NCBI RefSeq assembly: GCF_014651075.1
Contig: NZ_BMWE01000033.1
Coordinates: forward strand, 1 to 55,105
Length of the DNA stretch: 55,105 nt
Source of the DNA: Streptomyces djakartensis
GTDB lineage: Bacteria > Actinomycetota > Actinomycetes > Streptomycetales > Streptomycetaceae
Reading direction: 5' to 3'
Each line of letters begins with the position of its first letter. Position 1 is the first letter of the stretch. A program made the position numbers and the translations under genes. The notes beneath the pieces are model-generated. The model was not told the origin of the DNA. It ran no database searches and saw only the letters and a list, made by a program, of their open reading frames with translations. Shown in pieces: positions 49,135 to 55,105 of the stretch.

Positions 49135-49856
49135 AGCGCGTGCCGATCGCCGTGGCCCACCGGGGCGACCCCTACCGCGTCCGCGAGAACACCGTCGCCT
49201 CGCTGCGCTCCGCGCTCGACCGGGGTGCGGACGCGGTGGAGATCGACGTACGGCTCACCCGGGACGGCGTGCCGGTGCTGCTGCACGACGAGACGCTGAA
49301 GCGGCTGTGGGAGCACGAGCGGCCGGTGCGCGCGCTGTCCTGGGAGGAGGTGCGCGGGCTGACCGGCGGCGGGGTGCCGACACTGGCGGAGGCGCTGGCG
49401 ACGACCGACGGGCACCGGGTGATGATCGACCTGCCCGGCTCACCCGACGTGCGGGCGGTACGCCGGGTCATGGGGGTCGTGCGGGAGGCCGGGGCGGCGG
49501 ACCGCGTCTACTACTGCGCGGGCGCCGACGCCATGCTCGCCGTGCGCGCGGCGGACCCGGACGCCGAGATCGCCCTGACCTGGACGACCCTGGCCCCGCC
49601 CCGGCCCGTCCTGCTGGAGGCGGTCCGCCCGCGCTGGCTCAACTACCGCTTCGGCCTGGTGGACCGGCTTCTCGCCGAGCGCGTCCACGGCGACGGCTGT
49701 CTGCTGTCCGTCTGGACGCCCGACACCCGCCGCTCCATGCGGCGGCTCCTCGAAGCGGGGGTCGACTCGATCACGACCAACCGCATCGACGTGCTGTGCG
49801 CCGTACGCGCGGGCGCGGCGGCGCCGGGCCGGCCGGGGGCACCGGCCAGGCCGTAG
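49131..49856 (+). CDS. Glycerophosphodiester phosphodiesterase-family protein
   Basis: The 241-residue protein has the GDPD barrel: AVAHRGDPYRVRENTVASL with the catalytic His, DAVEIDVRLTRDGVPVLLHDETLKR with the metal-binding E-x-D and second catalytic His, and VDSITTNRIDVL at the end. Such enzymes split glycerophosphodiesters into glycerol-3-phosphate and an alcohol. No signal peptide is seen, so it should be intracellular. Its GTG start overlaps the deaminase stop (GTGA); a GTG three codons later is also possible. The pairing with the deaminase is not explained by a known pathway. Confidence 0.88.
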   Translation: MKRVPIAVAHRGDPYRVRENTVASLRSALDRGADAVEIDVRLTRDGVPVLLHDETLKRLWEHERPVRALSWEEVRGLTGGGVPTLAEALATTDGHRVMIDLPGSPDVRAVRRVMGVVREAGAADRVYYCAGADAMLAVRAADPDAEIALTWTTLAPPRPVLLEAVRPRWLNYRFGLVDRLLAERVHGDGCLLSVWTPDTRRSMRRLLEAGVDSITTNRIDVLCAVRAGAAAPGRPGAPARP

Positions 49857-49863
49857 CGGATGA

Positions 49864-49895
49864 CGGCCCCGGGCGCTGCTGCCGCCCGGGGGCCG
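49864..49895. terminator. Bidirectional terminator between GDPD and aldehyde dehydrogenase genes
   Basis: CGGCCCCGGGCG and CGCCCGGGGGCCG form a 12-bp stem with one bulged base and a 7-base loop, between the convergent stops at 49856 and 49917. Confidence 0.75.
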
Positions 49896-49916
49896 GTGAC
49901 AACCGAAGGGGACGAC

Positions 49917-51356
49917 CTACGCGTCCAGCGACGTCATCACGTGCTTGATCCGCGTGTAGTCGTCGAAGCCGTACGCCGACAGGTCCTTGCCGTAGCCGGA
50001 CTTCTTGAAGCCGCCGTGCGGCATCTCGGCGACCAGCGGGATGTGGGTGTTGATCCACACACAGCCGAAGTCGAGCTTCTTGGACATCCGCATGGCGCGG
50101 CCGTGGTCCTTGGTCCACACGGACGAGGCGAGGGCGTACTCGACGCCGTTGGCCCACTCCACCGCCTGGTCCTCGTCGCGGAAGGACTGGACGGTGATGA
50201 CCGGGCCGAAGACCTCCTTCTGGATGATCTCGTCGTCCTGCTTCAGGCCCGAGACGACGGTCGGCGCGTAGAAGTAGCCCTTGTCGCCGACCCGCTTGCC
50301 GCCGGCCTCCACGCGCGCGTGCGCCGGCAGCCGCTCGATGAACCCCTCGACCTGGGCGAGCTGGTTGGGGTTGTTCAGCGGCCCGTACAGCACGTCCTCG
50401 TCGTCCGGCTGCCCGGTCTTCGTGTCGGCGGCGGCCTTGGCCAGCGCGGAGACGAACTCGTCGTGGATGGACTCGTGGACCAGCACGCGCGTGGCGGCCG
50501 TGCAGTCCTGGCCGGCGTTGAAGTAGCCCGCGACGGAGATGTCCTCCACGGCCTTGGCGATGTCGGTGTCCTCGAAGACCACGACCGGGGCCTTGCCGCC
50601 CAGTTCCAGGTGGACGCGCTTGACGTCCTTGGACGCGGACTCGGCGACCTGCATGCCGGCGCGCACCGAACCGGTGATGGAGGCCATCGCCGGGACCGGG
50701 TGCTCGACCATCATGCGGCCGGTCTCACGGTCACCGCAGATGACGTTGAAGACGCCCTTGGGGACGATCGAGCCGATGATCTCGGCGATGAGGACAGTTG
50801 AGGCCGGGGTGGTGTCGGACGGCTTCAGGACGACGGTGTTGCCCGCCGCCAGCGCCGGGGCGAACTTCCACACGGCCATCATCATCGGGTAGTTCCACGG
50901 CGCGACCTGGGCGCAGACGCCGACCGGCTCGCGGCGCACGATGGAGGTCAGGCCCTCCATGTACTCACCGGCCGAGCGGCCCTCGAGCATCCGCGCCGCA
51001 CCCGCGAAGAAGCGGATCTGGTCGACCATCGGCGGGATCTCCTCGGAGCGGGTCAGCCCGACGGGCTTGCCCGTGTTCTCCACCTCGGCCGCGATCAGTT
51101 CCTCGGCGCGCTCCTCGAAGGCGTCCGCGATCTTCAGCAGGGCCTTCTGGCGTTCGGCGGGCGTGGTGTCGCGCCAGCCGGGAAAGGCCTCGGCGGCCGC
51201 CGCCATCGCGGCGTCCACGTCCGCCTGCCCGGACAGCGGAGCGGTCGCGTACGCCTCGCCCGTCGCGGGATTGACCACCTCGGTGGTCCGTCCGTCGGCG
51301 GCGTCCCGGAACTCACCGCCGATGTAGTTGCGCAGACGACGCAGCTCGGTGCTCAC
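49917..51356 (-). CDS. Aldehyde dehydrogenase, likely aminoaldehyde-specific
   Basis: The 479-residue ALDH starts at the GTG at 51356, seven bases after GGAGG, and begins with STELRRLRNYIGGEF. It has AQVAPWNYPMMMAVWK in the NAD region, the general-base Glu in VHLELGGKAPVVVF and the catalytic Cys in NAGQDCTAATRVLV. It is a paralogue of the enzyme at 44342-45877, with the same DCTAATR signature, typical of gamma-aminobutyraldehyde and betaine-aldehyde type enzymes. It is divergent from an Lrp/AsnC regulator followed by an amine aminotransferase, which points to the aldehyde formed by that transaminase. The substrate is inferred. Confidence 0.9.
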   Translation of the reverse strand: MSTELRRLRNYIGGEFRDAADGRTTEVVNPATGEAYATAPLSGQADVDAAMAAAAEAFPGWRDTTPAERQKALLKIADAFEERAEELIAAEVENTGKPVGLTRSEEIPPMVDQIRFFAGAARMLEGRSAGEYMEGLTSIVRREPVGVCAQVAPWNYPMMMAVWKFAPALAAGNTVVLKPSDTTPASTVLIAEIIGSIVPKGVFNVICGDRETGRMMVEHPVPAMASITGSVRAGMQVAESASKDVKRVHLELGGKAPVVVFEDTDIAKAVEDISVAGYFNAGQDCTAATRVLVHESIHDEFVSALAKAAADTKTGQPDDEDVLYGPLNNPNQLAQVEGFIERLPAHARVEAGGKRVGDKGYFYAPTVVSGLKQDDEIIQKEVFGPVITVQSFRDEDQAVEWANGVEYALASSVWTKDHGRAMRMSKKLDFGCVWINTHIPLVAEMPHGGFKKSGYGKDLSAYGFDDYTRIKHVMTSLDA

Positions 51357-51474
51357 TGCCGGCCCTCCAGTTGGGGTGTCCAGTACTTGAGACACCCACC
51401 CTAGTCGGCTGCCCCACGTTTTCAACACCCCCGCCACCTTCGATCGTGCGGAATCCGCAGTTGTGAGGGATGCA

Positions 51475-51483
51475 AACAACGGA
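51475..51483. promoter_or_regulatory. AACAACGGA motif shared with the polyamine operon
   Basis: AACAACGGA here is the exact reverse complement of TCCGTTGTT at 45973-45981. It overlaps an inverted repeat, GTTGT-N11-ACAAC (51460-51480), in the divergent region between the aldehyde dehydrogenase and the Lrp/AsnC gene. A common regulator is possible. Confidence 0.4.
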
Positions 51484-51499
51484 TTTCATCGATCAGACC

Positions 51500-51529
51500 T
51501 TGCGGAAGTGTCGATCCCTCGTGCACAGT
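51500..51529 (+). promoter_or_regulatory. Candidate promoter for a leaderless Lrp/AsnC transcript
   Basis: TTGCGG (51500-51505), an 18-base spacer and CACAGT (51524-51529) lie just before the GTG at 51536. The start codon would be at or near the transcription start, fitting the missing Shine-Dalgarno. Confidence 0.45.
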
Positions 51530-51535
51530 GACCCC

Positions 51536-52036
51536 GTGGCCAGTCGAAGCGCAGACCAGAGGGACTCCCGCGAGTCCAGGAACGGCGGTCCCCACCTGGA
51601 CGCCGTCTCCCTCGCCATCATCGAACAGCTCCAGGAGGACGGCCGCCGGCCCTACGCCGCCATCGGCAAGGCGGTCGGCCTCTCCGAGGCGGCCGTGCGC
51701 CAGCGCGTCCAGAAGCTGCTCGACCAGGGCGTGATGCAGATCGTCGCCGTCACGGACCCGCTCACCGTGGGCTTCCGCAGACAGGCGATGGTCGGCGTCA
51801 ACGTCGAGGGTGACGTGGAGTCGGTCGCGGACGCGCTGTCGGCCATGTCCGAGTGCGAGTACGTGGTGATGACCGCTGGTTCCTTCGACCTGATGGTGGA
51901 GATCGTCTGCGAGGACGACGACCACCTCCTGGAGGTCATCAACAAACGCATCCGGGCCGTCCCCGGAGTGCGCTCCACCGAGAGCTTCGTCTACCTCAAG
52001 CTCAAGAAGCAGACCTACATGTGGGGAACCCGATAA
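51536..52036 (+). CDS. Lrp/AsnC-family transcriptional regulator
   Basis: The 166-residue regulator has an N-terminal helix-turn-helix (DAVSLAIIEQLQEDGRRPYAAIGKAVGLSEAAVRQRVQKLL) and the ligand-binding RAM domain (VNVEGDVESVADALSAMSECEYVVMTAGSFDLMVEIVC). I choose the GTG at 51536, giving the usual Streptomyces N-terminus ASRSADQRDSRES; the frame is open to an ATG at 51470. It lies divergent from an aldehyde dehydrogenase and 19 bp before an aminotransferase, so it probably controls both in response to an amino acid or amine. Confidence 0.9.
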   Translation: MASRSADQRDSRESRNGGPHLDAVSLAIIEQLQEDGRRPYAAIGKAVGLSEAAVRQRVQKLLDQGVMQIVAVTDPLTVGFRRQAMVGVNVEGDVESVADALSAMSECEYVVMTAGSFDLMVEIVCEDDDHLLEVINKRIRAVPGVRSTESFVYLKLKKQTYMWGTR

Positions 52037-52060
52037 CCGTGAGGACCCGATAGCCGTGAG
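52028..52060 (+). repeat. Near-perfect 16-bp tandem repeat at the Lrp/aminotransferase junction
   Basis: ACCCGATAACCGTGAG (52028-52043) and ACCCGATAGCCGTGAG (52045-52060) differ at one base with a 17-bp period. The first holds the Lrp stop (TAA) and the second the aminotransferase GTG start. The duplication also puts GAGGA upstream of the second GTG, possibly creating the ribosome-binding site. Confidence 0.75.
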
Positions 52061-53417
52061 CAAGGACCTCTCCCAGTCCGCGTACGACCACCTGTGGATG
52101 CACTTCACGCGCATGTCGTCGTACGAGAAGGCCCCCGTCCCCACCATCGTCCGGGGCGAGGGCACCTACATCTACGACGACCGGGGCAAGCGCTACCTCG
52201 ACGGTCTCGCCGGTCTGTTCGTCGTGCAGGCCGGGCACGGCCGGGTCGAACTCGCCGAGACCGCCTTCAAGCAGGCGCAGGAGCTGGCGTTCTTCCCCGT
52301 GTGGTCCTATGCCCACCCCAAGGCCGTCGAGCTGGCCGAGCGCCTCGCCGGCCATGCCCCGGGCGACCTGAACAAGGTCTTCTTCACCACCGGCGGCGGC
52401 GAGGCGGTGGAGACCGCCTGGAAGCTCGCCAAGCAGTACTTCAAGCTGGTCGGCAAGCCCACCAAGCACAAGGTGATCTCCCGCGCGGTCGCCTACCACG
52501 GCACCCCGCAGGGCGCCCTGTCCATCACCGGCCTGCCGGGCCTGAAGGCCCCGTTCGAGCCGCTGGTGCCGGGCGCGCACAAGGTCCCCAACACCAACAT
52601 CTACCGCGCGCCGATCTTCGGCGACGACCCGGAGGCCTTCGGCCGCTGGGCCGCCGACCAGATAGAGCAGCAGATCCTCTTCGAGGGCCCGGACACGGTC
52701 GCCGCGGTGTTCCTCGAGCCGGTGCAGAACGCGGGCGGCTGCTTCCCGCCCCCGCCCGGCTACTTCCAGCGGGTCCGCGAGATCTGCGACCGGTACGACG
52801 TGCTGCTCGTCTCGGACGAGGTCATCTGCGCCTTCGGCCGGCTGGGCACGGTCTTCGCCTGCGACAAGTTCGGCTACGTCCCGGACATGATCACCTGCGC
52901 CAAGGGCATGACCTCGGGCTACTCCCCGATCGGCGCGTGCATCGTCTCCGACCGCCTCGCCGAGCCGTTCTACAAGGGCGACAACACCTTCCTGCACGGC
53001 TACACCTTCGGCGGCCACCCGGTCTCCGCGGCCGTGGGCCTCGCCAACCTCGACCTGTTCGAACGCGAGAACCTCAACCAGCACGTCCTGGACAACGAGG
53101 GCGCGTTCCGCTCCACCCTGGAGAAGCTGCACGACCTGCCGATCGTCGGCGACGTCCGCGGCAACGGCTTCTTCTACGGCATCGAGCTCGTCAAGGACAA
53201 GGCCACCAAGGAGTCCTTCGACGCGGACGAGACCGAGCGGATCCTGTACGGCTTCCTCTCCAGGAAGCTGTACGACAACGGCCTGTACTGCCGGGCCGAC
53301 GACCGGGGCGACCCGGTCGTCCAGCTCGGCCCGCCGCTGATCTCGGACCAGTCGACGTTCGACGAGATCGAGCAGATCCTGCGGGCCACGCTCTCGGAGG
53401 CGTGGACGAAGCTCTGA
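52056..53417 (+). CDS. Class III aminotransferase, probable putrescine/amine:pyruvate type
   Basis: The 453-residue PLP enzyme starts MSKDLSQSAYDHLWMHFTRM and shows FFTTGGGEAVETAWKLAKQYF, the AYHGTPQGALSITG loop, LLVSDEVICAFGRLGTVFAC and the PLP lysine in ITCAKGMTSGYSPIGACIV. The long N-terminus and DLGxxFVVQAGHGR-type region match the SpuC/omega-transaminase group that uses diamines or beta-alanine with pyruvate. The GTG start is 10 bases after GAGGA. It is 19 bp after the Lrp/AsnC gene and opposite an aminoaldehyde dehydrogenase, which would take the product. The exact amine is not proven. Confidence 0.9.
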   Translation: MSKDLSQSAYDHLWMHFTRMSSYEKAPVPTIVRGEGTYIYDDRGKRYLDGLAGLFVVQAGHGRVELAETAFKQAQELAFFPVWSYAHPKAVELAERLAGHAPGDLNKVFFTTGGGEAVETAWKLAKQYFKLVGKPTKHKVISRAVAYHGTPQGALSITGLPGLKAPFEPLVPGAHKVPNTNIYRAPIFGDDPEAFGRWAADQIEQQILFEGPDTVAAVFLEPVQNAGGCFPPPPGYFQRVREICDRYDVLLVSDEVICAFGRLGTVFACDKFGYVPDMITCAKGMTSGYSPIGACIVSDRLAEPFYKGDNTFLHGYTFGGHPVSAAVGLANLDLFERENLNQHVLDNEGAFRSTLEKLHDLPIVGDVRGNGFFYGIELVKDKATKESFDADETERILYGFLSRKLYDNGLYCRADDRGDPVVQLGPPLISDQSTFDEIEQILRATLSEAWTKL

Positions 53418-53441
53418 TCGTCGTTCTGGATGATCAATACC

Positions 53442-53486
53442 GGCCCCGGTGCCGCCCGTTCGAGTGAGAAACGGCGGCCCGGGGCC
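53442..53486 (+). terminator. Long hairpin terminator after the aminotransferase
   Basis: The left arm starting GGCCCCGG at 53442 and the right arm ending CGGGGCC at 53486 pair over 17 bp with two single-base bulges on the left side. It lies 25 bases after the stop. Confidence 0.8.
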
Positions 53487-53642
53487 GCGTGCTGTCCGGC
53501 CCCGCGCGGTCGATCTGCCTAGCGTGCGCACACGCCACGCACCGCACGCGTGAGCCGGGACCGTGACCCCCGGTCGGCGCCCTCGTTCCGCCGTACGGGG
53601 GACACACCACAGCATTTGACGAACTGAACCGAGGTGTACGCC

Positions 53643-54392
53643 ATGGACGCCCCGCCGGACAACGACGTGCTCTGGGCACGCGCCCTGCACTTCCAGCACG
53701 AGGACGGATCCCCCGCGCTCAGTGGTGTCTCGCTCGGCGTCCGGGAGAGCGAGATCCTCGCCGTCAGCGGCCCGCGCGGCAGCGGCAAGACGACCCTGCT
53801 GCGCTGTCTGTCCGGCCTGGTGCCCGTCCGGCGCGGCGAGGTCTGGTTCAACAGCGTGCCCGTGCACACCATGGGACCCCTCACCCGGGAGCGGCTGCGC
53901 CGCGACCGCTTCGGCTGGATCGACCCGGTCCCCACGCTGGTCCCGGAACTCAACGCCTGGGAGAACACCGCCCTGCCGCTGATGCTGCGCGGCACCAGCC
54001 GGCGCCGCGCCAAGACGGCGGCCCTGGAGTGGCTGGAGCGCCTGGACATCGGCTCAAGCGCCCGCAAGCGCCCGCACCAGCTGATGCAGGCGGAGCGGCA
54101 GCGGGTCTGCATCGCCCGCGCCCTCGCCCCCGCCCCGTCGGTGCTGTTCGCCGACGAACCCACCGCACCACTGCACCGTGCCGACCGCACCCATGCACTG
54201 CGCACCCTCACCACGGCGGCCCGCTCGCACGGCATCACGGTGGTCCTGGCCACCCACGACCCGGAGACCGCGGCGCTCGCCGACCGTACGGTCTTCCTGC
54301 TCGACGGGCGGCGCGTGCAGACGGTGCACCTGCCTCCGGTCACCGAGACCGCCGAGCCGGAAGGCCGGGCCGCGTGCTCGCTCTCCGTCTGA
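53643..54392 (+). CDS. ABC exporter ATP-binding protein with degenerate motifs
   Basis: The 249-residue ATPase starts at the ATG at 53643, eight bases after GAGG. Walker A is intact (GPRGSGKTT, 43-51), as are Walker B with its Glu (VLFADEPT, 168-174) and the H-loop (ATHD). The Q-loop position is Asp (GWIDPVPTL), the signature reads LMQAERQR instead of LSGGQQQR, and the D-loop reads APLHRAD with His for Asp. The overall size and the TLVPELNAWENTALPL segment match the LolD/MacB group. It overlaps the permease gene that follows. Reduced or asymmetric ATPase activity is likely; the substrate is unknown. Confidence 0.85.
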   Translation: MDAPPDNDVLWARALHFQHEDGSPALSGVSLGVRESEILAVSGPRGSGKTTLLRCLSGLVPVRRGEVWFNSVPVHTMGPLTRERLRRDRFGWIDPVPTLVPELNAWENTALPLMLRGTSRRRAKTAALEWLERLDIGSSARKRPHQLMQAERQRVCIARALAPAPSVLFADEPTAPLHRADRTHALRTLTTAARSHGITVVLATHDPETAALADRTVFLLDGRRVQTVHLPPVTETAEPEGRAACSLSV

Positions 54393-55105
54393 CCCGCGGC
54401 GCCCACCCCGCCGTGCAACTGCGCCGCCTCCTGGTCGCGGTCGCCTCGGCGGGGACGGGCTTCCTGTTGCTCTGCGCCCTGGGCTACGCACTCGGCCACC
54501 CCGGCTCCCCGGGCGCCGCCCTGCCGCGCCTGGCCTGGTGTGCGGCGCCCCTGGCCGCCACGGTGTACTTCGCGGTCGCCGTGGCCCGCACCGACCCCGG
54601 CACCAAGCCCCGCGCCGGCCTCTCGGCGATCGGCCTGGGCCCGCTGCGCCTCATGGCCGTCTCGGCGACGACGACGGCCCTGTCCTGCACCCTGGGCTCG
54701 ATGCTGGCCCTGCTGGTCTTCCTGCACCTGCGGGGCGATCTGACCGGGATGCCCTTCGACGGCGCCGGGGCCGACTTCCTCGCCCCGGACCAGCCGCTGC
54801 CGCTGCCCGGGGCTCTGACGCTGCTCGCGCTCGTGCCCGCGGGAGCGTCGGTCGCGGCGGCCCTGACGCTTCGGCCGGGGGAGCCGGAACCGGCGCCGCC
54901 CCGGGCGAGCCGGACGTACGGCCGTCTCGGCGGGTTCCGGCGCACGAGTGGGCTCGAGACGTTCGGGACGTACGGCCGTTTCGGGCGGCAGATCGTCCGG
55001 GCGGCGCCCGGGACGGCCGATCCGGCCGGGCCCGGCGGGCAGCACGGCACGCCTCCGCAGGCGCGGACCGGCGCGGCCGCTGCGGCGGCGGTCACCGGCT
55101 CGGCC
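54374..55105 (+). CDS. ABC transporter permease, 5' part (runs off the window)
   Basis: The GTG at 54374 opens a frame that overlaps the ATPase gene by 19 bp and stays open to the window end (244 codons). It has hydrophobic helices at about 20-41 (LVAVASAGTGFLLLCALGYA), 53-70 (WCAAPLAATVYFAVAVAR), 94-115 and 148-165. A basic, Arg/Gly-rich stretch with two TYGR segments (TYGRLGGFRR, TYGRFGRQIV) follows. No FtsX or MacB consensus is clear in the visible part. Its position makes it the membrane partner of the degenerate ATPase. Confidence 0.7.
   Translation, partial: MLALRLTRGAHPAVQLRRLLVAVASAGTGFLLLCALGYALGHPGSPGAALPRLAWCAAPLAATVYFAVAVARTDPGTKPRAGLSAIGLGPLRLMAVSATTTALSCTLGSMLALLVFLHLRGDLTGMPFDGAGADFLAPDQPLPLPGALTLLALVPAGASVAAALTLRPGEPEPAPPRASRTYGRLGGFRRTSGLETFGTYGRFGRQIVRAAPGTADPAGPGGQHGTPPQARTGAAAAAAVTGSA

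Overview
The window is high-GC actinobacterial chromosome. Strong G/C third-position bias, many GTG starts, GTGA/ATGA stop-start overlaps, a rare TTA codon, Tat lipoproteins and recognisable Streptomyces gene order (rimP-nusA-ylxR-infB, dxr-rseP-ispG, a gabT/polyamine block) point to a Streptomyces species. I saw no rRNA, tRNA, CRISPR array, integrase or transposase. All calls come from reading the sequence and from family knowledge; no search was run.

Region 1 (1-14.3 kb) is conserved core. On the minus strand rimP, nusA, ylxR and the 5' end of infB form the transcription/translation operon. On the plus strand are a lipoprotein, a ferritin-like protein and an APH-type kinase homologue that has lost its catalytic residues. 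Then, again on the minus strand, come dxr, rseP and ispG (MEP isoprenoid pathway around a site-2 protease), two GNAT acetyltransferases and proS, preceded by a long acyl-CoA dehydrogenase.

Region 2 (14.4-29.8 kb) is the most interesting part. It reads as a complete xyloglucan utilisation locus: a LacI regulator with a GH31 alpha-xylosidase (+), and a minus-strand series of lipoprotein solute-binding protein, two permeases, Tat-exported GH74 xyloglucanase, GH42 beta-galactosidase and secreted GH12 endoglucanase, with a divergent GH3 beta-glucosidase/xylosidase. Four copies of a CGAAGCGCTTC palindrome occur only in the LacI promoter region and the SBP/GH3 divergent region, so the locus looks like a single LacI regulon. 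Secreted GH12 and GH74 would cut the polymer, the ABC importer would bring in oligosaccharides, and signal-less GH42, GH31 and GH3 would dismantle them in the cytoplasm. No transporter ATPase is present, so a shared MsiK-type ATPase is implied.

Region 3 (29.8-53.5 kb) is dominated by amine/GABA catabolism: an aldehyde dehydrogenase with a PucR-type regulator, gabT, an operon of aldehyde dehydrogenase, potD, potA, potB, potC and an FAD amine oxidoreductase, then a third aldehyde dehydrogenase divergent from an Lrp/AsnC regulator and a class III aminotransferase. Interspersed are a VirD4/TraG-like membrane ATPase, a PAP2 phosphatase, a small conserved hypothetical protein, a NADAR protein, two DUF4190-type membrane proteins, an adenosine-deaminase-family enzyme (possibly aminodeoxyfutalosine deaminase) and a GDPD phosphodiesterase.

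Region 4 (53.6-55.1 kb) starts an ABC exporter: an ATPase with degenerate motifs and a permease cut by the window end. Perfect or near-perfect hairpins at most convergent gene ends mark transcription-unit borders.
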